Shown here piece by piece: positions 48,602-59,764 of a DNA stretch of 64,000 bases (within the stretch, counting starts at the first letter, position 1; each line of letters begins with the position of its first letter). The position numbers and the translations under genes are program-made. Origin of the DNA: Metarhizium brunneum. Its lineage: Eukaryota > Ascomycota > Sordariomycetes > Hypocreales > Clavicipitaceae. Below the pieces are notes generated by a model. It saw only the letters and a program-made list of their open reading frames with translations, ran no database searches and was not told the DNA's origin. The stretch is taken from NCBI RefSeq assembly GCF_013426205.1, contig NC_089424.1, positions 1,426,001 through 1,490,000 of the forward strand, read 5' to 3'.

Positions 48602-50527
48602 CTACATCTCATCTGGGAAAAAGGCGTCTACCCCTTTGCCGCCGTCCCATTCTTTGCAGAATCCTATCCAGTTTCGACGGAGACACTTTTCCGTAGATGG
48701 AGCACTACTGGTTGGTGCAGCTGTCCATGTTGTCGATGTCGGACCCTTGGTAATGGGCGGCTGTGTACGTGTGCCTGGTAGAGGGGTTGTGGTTGTGCTA
48801 GTCTCATCCTTATCCCAACAACCCCACCACTTTCCCGGTGTTTCGCACGTGGTTGTTGGCGTATGGGTTGTTGTAGTGACATCTGAGGTTGTAGTGATAG
48901 GGTTTGTGGTGGTTGTTTTATCCTTGCACCCAAACCAGCCCGGCGTCTTGCAAGTTGATGTCGAGGACGTAGTCTTGGTACTCGTAGCCGTGACTCCTGT
49001 AGTCGTTGTATCGAGGCAACCCCACCAGCCTGGGGTCTTGCAGGTTGAAGTTCGTGTTCGCGTACGAGTCGTCGTTGTTGACGTCGATGTTGTCGTCGTC
49101 TCTGTGCCGTTGCTCTCGTACATTTTCCACTGGGCGCAATCTCGACATTCGGGGGTCATGGAACACTCGGGAACATCGTCATATTTCAAAATGACGTCAG
49201 AGATGACTGCTCGAATCTTGTGGGTTCCAATCCCTACACGCCATCCTTTGTCGGCAACAACATCGTAGACACACTCGCTTCCAGTGTGGCAAGTCGTCTC
49301 CAGCGCGTAACCGGCGAAGGAGCAAGACGCAGTAGCACCGTTGCAGGTGCCAATGTAGATGGGATCGGCCGTGTGACCAAAGTGATACGCGCCAGTGTTT
49401 TCCCTTGTTTGAGGAGCTTTGGGATCAGAGCCCGGAGGGATGGGTAAACCAAGGCGAGTCGCAGCAACAGCCTCGGGAACAGCCTCGAACGTGACGACGG
49501 GCAAACCATACGTCAGACCTAGCAAGGAGCTGACAGCTCCACCCAATGAGTGGCCTACTACCCAAATTGTAGAATGGGGATAACGCTCAGTAACATTGGA
49601 GTAAAGTTCGCGGGCAGCGGCGTAGTACCGGCTTTCTTCGTGCAGAGATTTGGTAACACAGGTGTTGTTGCAAGAGTACGTGCTCGTGGCGCAGTCGCAA
49701 ACCTGATGCCAAGTCCACTGTCCCTGCTGCGCGCAGCAACAACTAAAGAACAAGTTATCATTAATTTTGTCATTGGTCGTGGTACCATCTCCATCAAAGA
49801 CGGCAGGGGTTGTTCCCTTGAGACCGATAACAATTGTTGAGTTGTCGTCGTCAGCCCAGATATGTCCACGCAGCCCATCGCTTTGCCAGCCAAAGTCTGC
49901 ACTGCGGTTGAAAGGTTCACCGATGTCTAACCAATCGGCAGCGTCTTCTGTCTCGACATAGGCGTTGGCGGCCATGTAAGCTAAGCTAAGCACAGTGCCT
50001 TTATCTGTAACATCTGGCGAGGGAACATCATCAACTGTCCATGCTGAAGCATCAAGCACAGCAACATATCCCTCTTGGCGTGCGTGGGCAACCATGGGGT
50101 CTACAACAGAAGGGCGTCTATCAACGAGACGCTGTATGGTGTTGCCACGACTCCTGGCACTGAGATGAGGTAGGTCATGTTCAGCATGGCCGTCTTCAGC
50201 GGCGAGAAAGACGCGTGACGACGAAAGATCGTGAGTTACATCCATGCTGCGATGGAGTCGCGGATGCCGATCGGTACCATGATGATAGATGTGACGCAGT
50301 GTAAATGTATGGTCGGCTGGTCGGGGAGATTCCGGGTTCGATGGCGTGACGATGGCTGGAGGAAGAAAGACATCTTGACCTACGACAGCATCTCGATCGA
50401 TGGGTGAAAGGTGCGAAGCAGCCGTCGGAGAAGAAACTGCCAATAAAGATAGCAGGAAGACTGCGGTAACTCTGCCGGCAGAGGTGCACCGCGCCAGCAC
50501 CTGAGACGGCTCGAAATTCGATAACAT
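48602..50527 (-). CDS. atg15: Vacuolar lipase ATG15 with Thr-rich, Cys/Trp-repeat tail
   Basis: Intronless gene for 641 residues. ATG15 is a single-pass, N-glycosylated lipase delivered to the vacuole to lyse autophagic and Cvt bodies. ATG at 50527; the TTG upstream is not used. Signal anchor about 20-36 ([17 protein letters not shown]). The alpha/beta-hydrolase motif GHSLGG at 325-330 places the nucleophile at Ser327; HTADPIYIG and other Cys-rich blocks ([21 protein letters not shown]) are as in the family. After about residue 475 the protein continues with a Thr-rich linker carrying three CKTPGWxGC-like units (496-504, 526-534, 561-570) and a weaker final one ([10 protein letters not shown], 615-624). 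Yeast Atg15 lacks this. It is divergent from pob3. The main fold and catalytic motif are intact. Confidence 0.94.
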   Translation of the reverse strand: MLSNFEPSQVLARCTSAGRVTAVFLLSLLAVSSPTAASHLSPIDRDAVVGQDVFLPPAIVTPSNPESPRPADHTFTLRHIYHHGTDRHPRLHRSMDVTHDLSSSRVFLAAEDGHAEHDLPHLSARSRGNTIQRLVDRRPSVVDPMVAHARQEGYVAVLDASAWTVDDVPSPDVTDKGTVLSLAYMAANAYVETEDAADWLDIGEPFNRSADFGWQSDGLRGHIWADDDNSTIVIGLKGTTPAVFDGDGTTTNDKINDNLFFSCCCAQQGQWTWHQVCDCATSTYSCNNTCVTKSLHEESRYYAAARELYSNVTERYPHSTIWVVGHSLGGAVSSLLGLTYGLPVVTFEAVPEAVAATRLGLPIPPGSDPKAPQTRENTGAYHFGHTADPIYIGTCNGATASCSFAGYALETTCHTGSECVYDVVADKGWRVGIGTHKIRAVISDVILKYDDVPECSMTPECRDCAQWKMYESNGTETTTTSTSTTTTRTRTRTSTCKTPGWWGCLDTTTTGVTATSTKTTSSTSTCKTPGWFGCKDKTTTTNPITTTSDVTTTTHTPTTTCETPGKWWGCWDKDETSTTTTPLPGTRTQPPITKGPTSTTWTAAPTSSAPSTEKCLRRNWIGFCKEWDGGKGVDAFFPDEM

Positions 50528-51307
50528 GGTCAACGGCTGCCGAATCCAGCCCTGGAGGGAATCGATACCATGAGCGTATGCAAGGCCTCTCTGCAGACAA
50601 AGTTATGCATAAGATGCCACAGAGAGAAGAAAGGAGCAAGGTTGAAATTGCGGAGTCCTGCTCTGGAAAACTGGCAGAGGAAACAGGAGCGCGAGGTGGG
50701 GGAAGTGAGGTTGTAACAGGAGGATGCAAACGAGTGACATTCAAAGAGCGAGCGGAGTGGCGGCGATGTTGTCATGGCCCGCCGTCCAAGGTCTCGGACT
50801 TGGAAGCATGCGCAAGCGAGAGCCCGTCGGCGGGGACGGGTCCGATGCAAGGGTCAACATTGAATGGTATTGTTGGGGCGGGGATGACTAACTGCGTGTC
50901 ATGATGTGACCTCGGGAGAGGCGAAGTACCGCCAGAAGGCGCTGTTCAGGGCCACTGATTCAGCATTAGCATCGCACCAACCAGCACATGTGACCGCTAT
51001 TGCGCTAGGTTGGCCACCGGGCCCTTCCCAGATGACCACTTTGACCACTTGACTGTCTGGGCAACTGCCAATAGCAACCACGAGTGTATTACCTAAGCAC
51101 ATCAATTAAACAAGTGCCTCGCGACGCGCCGACCAGCGCGTGTCTCCAGATTTCCCCACGACGCAGCCAATCCGAGGCTGGTGCGCCAACATTTTGATCT
51201 CGAAGTACCGGCGAGAGTTTGACAGCTTTGGCCGCAACGCATTTCATCCCGTCTTACTGCCATCTCTCCTTTGTGTCGAGCCAGCGTCTCTGTGCACATC
51301 GCCCAAG
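50528..51307. promoter_or_regulatory. Divergent promoter region of atg15 and pob3
   Basis: 780 bp between two divergent start codons. No credible frame; no factor site recognised. Confidence 0.4.
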
Positions 51308-53394
51308 ATGACTGCAATGTGAGTAGCTCTACACCTGTTCAATTCTCAGTTCTTTCCTTGTGGGCTAGCGATCGGACCGCCTCTGCATCATGGCAGCGAT
51401 ACCTCGCGCGCCGTGTTTGTAGCTCGAGCTCGTGAACTCGCACTGGCGACGCACTGCTGTCACGGCAAACCGCGCAGACATGTCTCAACTAACATTCGCT
51501 TTCTTTAGCGAGAGCTTCGACAGCATCTACCTCGACCTTTCCAGGGAGAGCGGCAAATGCAGATTTGCCGAGACGGGCTTTGGATGGAAGCCGTCCAATG
51601 GAGGTGACACCTTCACCCTAGACCAGACAAACATTGGTGGTGCGCAATGGAGCCGGGCAGCCAAGGGGTATGAAATTCGGATTTTGCAACGGAATTCCGG
51701 CATCATTCAGCTCGATGGCTTTCAACAGGAGGATTACGACCGGCTTAGCAAGGTCTTCAAGAACTGGTACAGCACCGTTCTCGAAAACAAAGAGCATGCG
51801 CTCCGTGGCTGGAATTGGGGCAAGGCCGAGTTCGCCAAGGCTGAATTGACCTTTAGTGTGCAAAACAAGCCGGCCTTTGAGCTTCCTTACTCGGAGATTG
51901 GCAATACCAACTTGGCTGGTCGCAACGAGGTCGCCGTCGAAATGTCCCTGCCCCAAGACTCAAATGACACAGGCACCAATGGTCAGCTTGGTGGCGCTCG
52001 CGGCAAAGGCAAAAAGGCCGGTGGTGGCAGGGACCAGCTCGTGGAAATGCGGTTTTATATTCCTGGTACTACCACTGCCAAGAAGGAAGCTGATGGTGAC
52101 GACGCCGAGGAGGAGGAAGCTGAGGAGAAGAATGCCGCCACCCTCTTCTACGACACCCTCATCGAGAAGGCTGAGATTGGAGAGACTGCTGGTGATACTA
52201 TCGCCACTTTCCTCGACGTGCTTCATCTTACTCCGAGGTATGATGTCATGAGCCCCCAGCACCCTAAGAGGCGTCTACCTGTCTTGACCCTGATTTGCTA
52301 ACATGTCCTTCGGCAGAGGTCGTTTCGATATCGACATGTATGAAGCTTCATTCCGACTCCGCGGAAAGACGTACGATTATAAGATCCAATACGAGGCTAT
52401 CAAGAAATTCATGGTTCTTCCCAAGCCTGACGAGATGCACTGCATGCTGTGTATTGGCCTAGACCCTCCACTACGTCAGGGTCAGACACGATACCCATTT
52501 GTTGTCATGCAATTCAAGAAGGACGAGGAGGTTACCATTGACTTGAACCTCGAGGAGTCAGAATTGCAATCCAAGTACAAAGACAAGCTGGAGCCGCACT
52601 ACGAGGAGCCATTGCACCACGTTGTTGCCAAGATCTTCCGTGGTCTGGCCAATAAGAAGATTTCATCACCAGCCAAAGACTTCATTACGTACGTACCTTG
52701 GATTATTATTCAAGCCTCACATGTACCCGGCCATTTTTTGATCTTTTTTTTCTCTTTCTTTTGGACTGTCGCTCACTAATCATGTTTGTTACCCGTCTCT
52801 AGTCACCGAAGTCAGTACGGTATCAAGTGCTCCATTAAAGCCAGCGAGGGATTCCTGTATTGCCTGGAAAAGGCCTTCATGTTCGTGCCCAAACCGGCCA
52901 CGTACATTGCCTACGAACAAACACAATCCGTTACGTTCTCCCGAGTGGGTGGTGCCGTCTCCACCCTATCTACCTTTGATATCACCGTTGTGATGAAGAA
53001 TGGCGCCGGGTCGTCGCAGTTCAGCAACATTAACAGAGAAGACCTCAAGGCTCTGGAGACATTCTTCAAGCTCAAGGGTCTGCGTGTCAAGAATGAAATC
53101 GATGAAGATGCCAACATGCTTGCCGCCGCCCTCCGCGAACAGGACATGGACGACTCAGACGATGAAGTTGTCGCCAACAAGGCGGACCGTGGCTCAGCCG
53201 ATGAGGATGAAGAAAGCGTGGATGAAGATTTCCAGGCTGACAGTGATAGTGATGTGGCTGAGGAGTATGATAGTGCACATGAGAGCTCAGGCTCTGGTAG
53301 TGCCGAGAGCGACGTTGATGCCGATGAAGCGGATGAAATCGAGGACAAGGAAGCCGAGGCGGAACGCCCCAAAAAGAAGAAGAAGACTGGTTAG
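51308..53394 (+). CDS. pob3: FACT complex subunit POB3
   Basis: Predicted 567-residue nuclear histone chaperone; with Spt16 it reorganises nucleosomes during transcription and replication. Exons: 51308-51318, 51509-52237, 52317-52688, 52803-53394. The first exon has 11 coding bases; splicing gives MTAIESFDSIYLDL, the family start. N-terminal PH-like dimerisation domain about 1-110 (GFGWKPSNGGDTFTLD); SSRP1/POB3 PH domains about 115-470 (YDYKIQYEAIKKFMVLPKP, GLDPPLRQGQTRYP, HRSQYGIKCSIKASEGFLY, FVPKPATYI). An acidic insert lies near 215-230. The tail from about 480 is strongly acidic Asp/Glu/Ser and ends with a lysine stretch. There is no HMG box, as in other fungal POB3 proteins. Third chromatin gene of the window. 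Confidence 0.95.
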
Positions 53395-53843
53395 AATGAC
53401 CACGAAATCGTAGGAGTTTATGAACGTAGGGGCTAAGACACCAGGGCATCGGGAGGGAACACATACTGGTGCAAGAGAAAAGCCTTCAAAACTGGGCAGT
53501 TGTGTTGCTGTGAGGAGTGGCGTTGTCTCATATCGGCTTCCTTCACTTCAATCCGGCTTCGGCTCTTGATGGTAGGTACCTAGGTAATTGTTAGATGACA
53601 GGGGGGAGGTGACATTGTGTACAAGTACTATTTCGAGAGGACGGTTGGGCGGCGTCAACAACCCGACTAGCGGGTTCACTGGAGAGATGATTTACAACGG
53701 ATCCATCATTTCATAACCATCTTTTTTTGTGATGGCATAAACTGCCTTTCATGATGAGACCACCTGCTTTCTCCTGGAAGTATTGATTTTGAGATTATGC
53801 CGTAAAACATTCTGCATGTTTTATTTCCTAACGAATACCTACC

Positions 53844-53861
53844 TACCTACCTAGGTAGGTA
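53844..53861. repeat. Perfect 18-bp palindrome TACCTACCTAGGTAGGTA
   Basis: Self-complementary over 18 bases with centre CCTAGG. Extra ACCT units extend to the left (from 53836), and GGTAGGT words follow to 53885. Confidence 0.9.
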
Positions 53862-54149
53862 CCTTGGGTAGGTCGGTAGGTACTAGTAGACTTAGCTAAA
53901 TGTGCTTAAACACTGGTCACTTCAGTGAAAAAAATGGTTGGATTTTTTTTTATTGAACAAGGTCATTCCTTCCATCGCAATTTTTGCCCAGAAAGTCTAG
54001 TATCATCTTTCCAGCTATATTCCACACTCGCCCAGAAACAGCTAATATTTACCTGCTACTTAGACCTAGCAGGTAGGAGGTAGTTGCCTATCGGCAAGCC
54101 AAGAAATTCTCCAGTCAGTTCTCGAAACAAACCCAGTCCCAGATCCAGT

Positions 54150-54168
54150 AACACACACACACACACAA
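54150..54168. repeat. (AC)n dinucleotide microsatellite
   Basis: About nine AC units in the convergent spacer. Confidence 0.9.
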
Positions 54169-54592
54169 GGGAAATTTGTTTTGTATAGTCCAACTTTTCG
54201 ATACCGCCATTCCTTGTCAAGAAAATCTTTCCCGCATACATCGAACCGTGTCTCGCGGAGACAAATTTTGATATTCTAAAAAAAATGAAATGAGTCGTAA
54301 CCGTTGAGGAACCTAGCCTCAGAGAGCCCATGCGTATATGGTAGAACACACAAGATAAACAAACAAAATATGAAATCATGCGCCTCTAGTAAATTCTCAG
54401 CTCCAAACAACGAAAGTAAGTCTAATGAGCAGACTGGAAAAATGACGCTAGTGAGAGACAAAAAAGTATACATGATGAAACAAACAACACAACTGTTGCC
54501 ACACATCTACCACGGTGAAGCAAAGAAATTGTCATAAGGGTTGCACTGCCCTAAAGCAAGACAGAGTTCCACACGTTCATGGGTGAACTAAT

Positions 54593-57178
54593 TCATATGT
54601 GTTCGCCTGTGGCTTTCATATATGTTCGTGGGAACAGTGCGTACTGTCCCACCGGGGGAGGAGATTGGACGGGCAAACTTGTGGTCTTGGCTCTCGGACG
54701 TCTCGGCTTAACACTCTCTTCCAGCGGAGGTGCATCGTCGCGAACCTGAGACTCGCTAGCATGGCTCTTGTGATAATATTTCTTGAGCCCATTAGACGGA
54801 GGAAATGAAATCATGTCAGGGACATGGTCTTGAGTAGCTGGATATGTGCCAGCCCACTCTGGTCCATCCTGATCGTGGTCTGGGGGTTGAGCAGAAGGGA
54901 GTGGTTCAGAGTCATCAGTCAGTGATCCCGCCATCTTATTGAGCGAGGTGGTACTGGCGGTACGCCGAGCAAGCGTAGTCCAAGACGAGTTTGTCGATCT
55001 ATATTGTCTTCCGGTAGAGTTTGAGCGGGATGTAGAATTGGTCGAGGTGCTGGAACGTTGATCAAGCAATGGAGATGATCCGTTAACTCCTACCGATGAG
55101 TTCGTATCTTCATGCAAGGCCGACTGTTCAAAGTGTCCGCCAACAAGATCACAATCGGAGTAGGCTTGTTTTTCGGTGTCGTCACTTAGAAGCATGGGTT
55201 GTTGATAATCCACAGGGATGAGGAATGAAGGAGACAGCGTAAATGTCTGAGATTCCCTAAATGTGGCAGGGCCAGAGCTGTGTCGGGGTTCCTTCATATT
55301 GAGGGGACGAATACTCTTTTTGTCACCCCTCGGTAAAGAAAAGTTGTTTGTAACAGCGGGATTTGGTGTGACTACCTCATGCTCCACGGGAGTTGATGTA
55401 TGGCTAGCTGGGCTGAGAGATGGTGCTTCTTGCCATACGAGGGATAGAGAACCATGACTTTCGGCAGACAACCCTCCGTTAGATGCAGGCTCAATCCCGT
55501 TGTCATCCAGTGCCACTAGCTTTGCGGGAGGCGTCAAGCTGTCTCTGGCAGTATCCAGTGACGGACGATCCCATTGGTAGTCACAGTTGGCTTCTGCCTC
55601 ATGTTCATAGCAATAGTCTATGATATCCTCCCAGCTCTCTCTTGTTGGTGTCCTTAGCTGGACCAGACTTTGGTGATCATCGTCATCAACGATATGATCC
55701 AGGCCCATGATACCCAGGCCACCGAGGGTTTCTGAAACTACACTTGTTGGCCTTCGAGATTCGGCAAGCGATCGCAACATTGGAACAGATTGGCTGCCGC
55801 GGAGAGAAGAATTATTGCTTGCAAGGCTAAGCCTTGATCGTCTTGACATGCCGTGCTGCTCTTCTTCCTCGGGGACATCAGGGAGCGTTTCGTACGATGC
55901 TGGCGTTGAAATTGCCAGAGGCCAAGTAGAATCCCGAGCACCCAGCATAACACGAGAGTATCGCGTTTCGTCAGGTGGGGATTGTTCTTGCGTCTGACTA
56001 TAGCTGTGCTCATAAGAGTTTAAATCGTCGATTATGCATTCAGGAGAAGTCGCATAACCGAAAGGAAATGGTTGGCAGAATTCGTTACTTGTCTGAGCCC
56101 GGGCAGCTGCATTCATGTTGATGACGTCTGTGATATCTTGGTAGCTGGATTGTCGGCTGGAACCCCGGGGAGGTGGCAGGGACCCAAGCGTACAGAAGCC
56201 ATTGGCTTGTATTGGGGATCTAGGGGGTCGAGGAGGGGGTTGTGACGGAGTTTTTCGAAGCCGTTCTTGTGATCGAATATGCTGTAGAAGCCGTCGAGGC
56301 CCGGAGGCCGGGGCAGTATGGCGAGGTACCAGGGGCGGACGAGAGACAGCGCTAGAGGTTTGCTCTTGGTACACTTCACCAATAGACTCCCACGACATAT
56401 TTCGTGAATAGGAGCTTGTCTCGAATCCGCCGGTAAAGGCGTCGTTCAACGTCTCCGGACCGTTGACATGATGATCGTCGTTGACGACATTATCCCGCTG
56501 TGTGTGGGCGACGTGCTGAAAATTGAACGGCCCTGAAATATATGGTCGTCTCTGCGCGGTTTCATCCCGCGATGCCTTCCTTCTGGAAAAAATGGACGGG
56601 ATGAGTCCCTCTCGTCCTCCATGACCAATGTTTTCAGAGGGCATATCTCCGGAATATATTGAGCTGGCGGAGGAGTTCTGGGTGCTGCTTTCGCGCTTGG
56701 ATTTTCCTCGGCGATGAAAAAAGCTCCTTCCAAAATTGTGTATGCTTTCGGGCCGATCTCGAGATGGGGCATTGCTATCGTTGGACCTAATCGATGATCT
56801 TCGAACGAGGGACAAGTTGTCCAGTGACAATTCCCAAGGTAGTCGCTCAGCCGTATTCATAGAAGATAAGGATGATGACTCGGAAGAAGCAGTCCTGTGC
56901 CCATGGTGCCTTTGTAAATGGGATGCTCGCTTCATTTGCTTGTTGAGGAGCCGCAACTTCTGGGGAGAAGGAGGGCTTTCGAGAGCAGGACCAAGGAAGT
57001 CGGCAACACTTGCGCTTGACAGCTGCTCCATGGGTGACGAATCGAATGGTGTGTGAAGTTGTGAAGACGAAGTGAAAGGTCGCGGCATCTTTGGTAGTTT
57101 TGGGTCCCTTTTCGGCTCCTGGGTGGGTACCGCATCGTGGTGCCCAGAGTGCAGGGACATTGCTCCAATACCAAACAT
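54593..57178 (-). CDS. CRIB (Cdc42/Rac-binding) domain protein, non-kinase effector
   Basis: Single-exon gene for 861 residues, ATG at 57178. The only clear domain is a CRIB motif at 214-230 (ISGPFNFQHVAHTQRDN), with the Ile-Ser-x-Pro, Phe and two His of the consensus; the glycine that usually follows the second His-x position is replaced. CRIB motifs bind GTP-loaded Cdc42 or Rac. No kinase, WASP or PAK-like catalytic domain follows. The rest is Ser/Pro/Arg-rich and probably disordered, with basic patches before the motif (SIFSRRKASRDE, SFFHRRGKSKRE). SH3 ligands such as PSQPPPRPPRSP and a Ser/Thr-rich C-terminus occur. A role in polarity, like yeast Gic1/Gic2, is inference. Upstream 5' exons cannot be excluded. 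Confidence 0.85.
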   Translation of the reverse strand: MFGIGAMSLHSGHHDAVPTQEPKRDPKLPKMPRPFTSSSQLHTPFDSSPMEQLSSASVADFLGPALESPPSPQKLRLLNKQMKRASHLQRHHGHRTASSESSSLSSMNTAERLPWELSLDNLSLVRRSSIRSNDSNAPSRDRPESIHNFGRSFFHRRGKSKRESSTQNSSASSIYSGDMPSENIGHGGREGLIPSIFSRRKASRDETAQRRPYISGPFNFQHVAHTQRDNVVNDDHHVNGPETLNDAFTGGFETSSYSRNMSWESIGEVYQEQTSSAVSRPPLVPRHTAPASGPRRLLQHIRSQERLRKTPSQPPPRPPRSPIQANGFCTLGSLPPPRGSSRQSSYQDITDVINMNAAARAQTSNEFCQPFPFGYATSPECIIDDLNSYEHSYSQTQEQSPPDETRYSRVMLGARDSTWPLAISTPASYETLPDVPEEEEQHGMSRRSRLSLASNNSSLRGSQSVPMLRSLAESRRPTSVVSETLGGLGIMGLDHIVDDDDHQSLVQLRTPTRESWEDIIDYCYEHEAEANCDYQWDRPSLDTARDSLTPPAKLVALDDNGIEPASNGGLSAESHGSLSLVWQEAPSLSPASHTSTPVEHEVVTPNPAVTNNFSLPRGDKKSIRPLNMKEPRHSSGPATFRESQTFTLSPSFLIPVDYQQPMLLSDDTEKQAYSDCDLVGGHFEQSALHEDTNSSVGVNGSSPLLDQRSSTSTNSTSRSNSTGRQYRSTNSSWTTLARRTASTTSLNKMAGSLTDDSEPLPSAQPPDHDQDGPEWAGTYPATQDHVPDMISFPPSNGLKKYYHKSHASESQVRDDAPPLEESVKPRRPRAKTTSLPVQSPPPVGQYALFPRTYMKATGEHI

Positions 57179-58527
57179 CTTTACTTAGTGCAAGGGGTAG
57201 GAGGGTGACGATAAGATTCGTGCCTCCGAAGCTTGACAACGTGTTTGGCCCACCGTGACAAGCAGAGCCTTTGCTCAGAACCGGAACTGCGATGTGATCG
57301 GCATACCACCATGGGATGGGCGTGTTACCAGGGCAGTCCGTTGTGTGAGACTATCAACGGTCAACAGCAGGCAGGGGACCTGAAGAAGTTGTGGGGTTAA
57401 GTGACTAGCCGGAGCTAATAAGGAAGACGACTGTACATGAGAGAGATAGATTGAATTTTTGGGCTGCAAATGCCACCAAAACAGGGGTATCCCAAAGGCC
57501 CAGACGGAAGCCAGCAACAAACAAAGTGTCTGGGGTGGATGGGGGCCTTGAATGGGGGCTTTGAAAACAGAGGTTGCGACTAGATGCGGTACCTCGGACC
57601 CGGGTCCGTGTTGGTCACCTCGAAGCCTGTGATATAGACGTAAGAACGGGCAATTGGACCCGGCGGTATGACCGACTGAGTTCTGATACGGCCTCGATAC
57701 GCCAGATATCAAAATAGAAATACACCAGGTTGAACTAAAAGTCTCCCTGTCGTGGCTGATTCCTCTTGACAGGGCAGGAAAACTCCTTGTCTGTTGGCGG
57801 ATGGAGCTGTCTCCGTCGAGTTTCCCTGTTACAAGCCCCTCAAAAGCAAATCCTGAAGAAGTTTGACTTTCTGTCCCATGTGCAAATACCGAGCCAAGAG
57901 CGTCGTCGCCGACGCGTGCAATGGTCTGAGATGATAACCGTGGCGCTAGTAGTGTCTCTCAACGGCAAATCCAGTCAGATCTTGCATCGACAGAATGGCG
58001 GTTTCGTCAGTCGATCTCCAGTGGACCACAGACTTTGTCGGAATCCACTGCTACAGCAGCTCGGTCAACGGAAGGGGGGACACCCGGTGGTAGATGGGTA
58101 GGAAGGTGTTTGTGAAGGTGGTTGAGTGCTTAAGGCATCTTGCGAAGCTGCGGCAGCATTCCTTAAGTTCTTTCCAGCGCCGGCGTCGTTATATTCAGCA
58201 CTGTTGGTTCTCAAGCCACAAACGCTTCTTGTTATCAATTGAGCAAGATCTCATTTTAGCGAGCTTCCTGAACAGAACAGCGGAAGTGCCACAAGTTGGT
58301 TCGGAGGGTGCATGTTACCAACACAACAAGCTAAGCAGCGAGGATTATGGCCAAAGAGAGAGGCTTACCCTACCCGAAGCGTCGGGTCGAGGCAAAGTTA
58401 CGTTGTACTCCACCCGAGCTCTCGTGGCTTGGTTTGAAGAGAAGTGGTTCCTGGCTTGCAGCTCCATGCAGGTACGACATGGTCGCTTGAATGGCCTGAG
58501 AAGTCGAACCCCATAGTTGCGTGCACC

Positions 58528-58543
58528 ACGGAGTACTCCGTGA
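58528..58543. repeat. Perfect 16-bp palindrome CACGGAGTACTCCGTG
   Basis: Two half-sites of the dispersed motif face each other around GTAC. Fully self-complementary. Confidence 0.95.
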
Positions 58544-59731
58544 GGCATTGTGTAAGTCCGTATTCTGTCGTCCACAATGCTTCCCCTGCCACTGGCGGAC
58601 ATCACGTACATGCCCTCTCCCAGTCAGCCAAGCAATAGAAAAGAGACAATTCCTAGACGACCAAAGCTGAGGTGAGTATTACGAAATACATATACCGTAG
58701 GGCTTGACAATTGCTGGGGCAGAACTTGCATTACATGATGGGGGATGGGCCATCCCAAAAAGAACCAACAGACAAGGAGATGTCCTTGACCGTCTTGGCT
58801 CCTTTTGCTAGGGGTCTGTTGGGGGCAGACGAGGTAAGCCGCAGGGATTGAGTTTCCACCAGACCTCATCTCCACTGTGAGTTATCGCTCATACACGACG
58901 ACTTGGACAAGGATCTCGCGGGCCAAAAAGAGCCCAAGGAGTACTCCGTAGCACGCGTTTGGGTGTTTGTTGTGGCTGGCCCTTGTGCTATTGTACAGTG
59001 GTGGTCGCCATGGGGCATCGCGTTCAGGGTTGTGATCCGAACTTGACGGGTCAACGCCGTGGAGAGGGATTTTTTTTTAGGCGGGCGGGCTGTACTCCGT
59101 TCTTCGTAGCTGGTGATTGTACAAGACGGTCGGATCTGTACGCATTGTACTCCGTATTGTACAATTGCATGACAACCTGATGCTTTCGAATAGTGAGCCA
59201 TGATTCAGGGAACTCGTGGCGGAAGCCCACAATGGCCCTTCCTTTCTTCCAAGGATCAATATCGCGTTCTGCAAAGGAGGTTGTGGGATTTTGGACCTCC
59301 GCCATGGGCAGCACCTCCGAGGCCAGGGCCTGGTGAATGAGAAAAAAACGATCTATTGAAGCGTGTCTGTTCTTACCAAAACACGGACAACCACAGTCTA
59401 CTAGGAGGCAGCTAGACTCGAGCGTTGCAGGTGGGAAAGCTAGTAGATGTCAACGGGTGGTTTCGAGTGATGATCCATGCGAACTATGCTTCGGTTCCTG
59501 CCTGGGGTCGGGCTGTTGGACGTGGTTGGTGGTGGTCATCCGCCGAGCATGTACTCCTACGACCTCCTCTAAGCGCACGGAGTCTATTGTACTGAGCGTA
59601 CCCACAGTGGCCACCTAGGCACCGAGGTATCTGGGTACTTGGAGAATGGCACTTTGTATCGTTCTGGTCGACGTAATCATGTACAATCAATGTGATATGC
59701 ACGCGTGCATGGCACCCCGGTTGTTCCTGCC

Positions 59732-59764
59732 GCATGCCTGTTGCATGCCTGTTGCATGCCTGTT
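59732..59764. repeat. Three perfect tandem copies of GCATGCCTGTT
   Basis: 11-bp unit, each containing the palindrome GCATGC; non-coding context. Confidence 0.92.

Larger units (their letters stand above)
53395..54592. other. Convergent 3' spacer between pob3 and the CRIB gene
   Basis: 1.2 kb with TAGGTACCTAGGTAA at 53573-53587, a perfect 18-bp palindrome of the same type, and an (AC) microsatellite at 54150-54168. Short frames on both strands have no motif. Confidence 0.45.
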
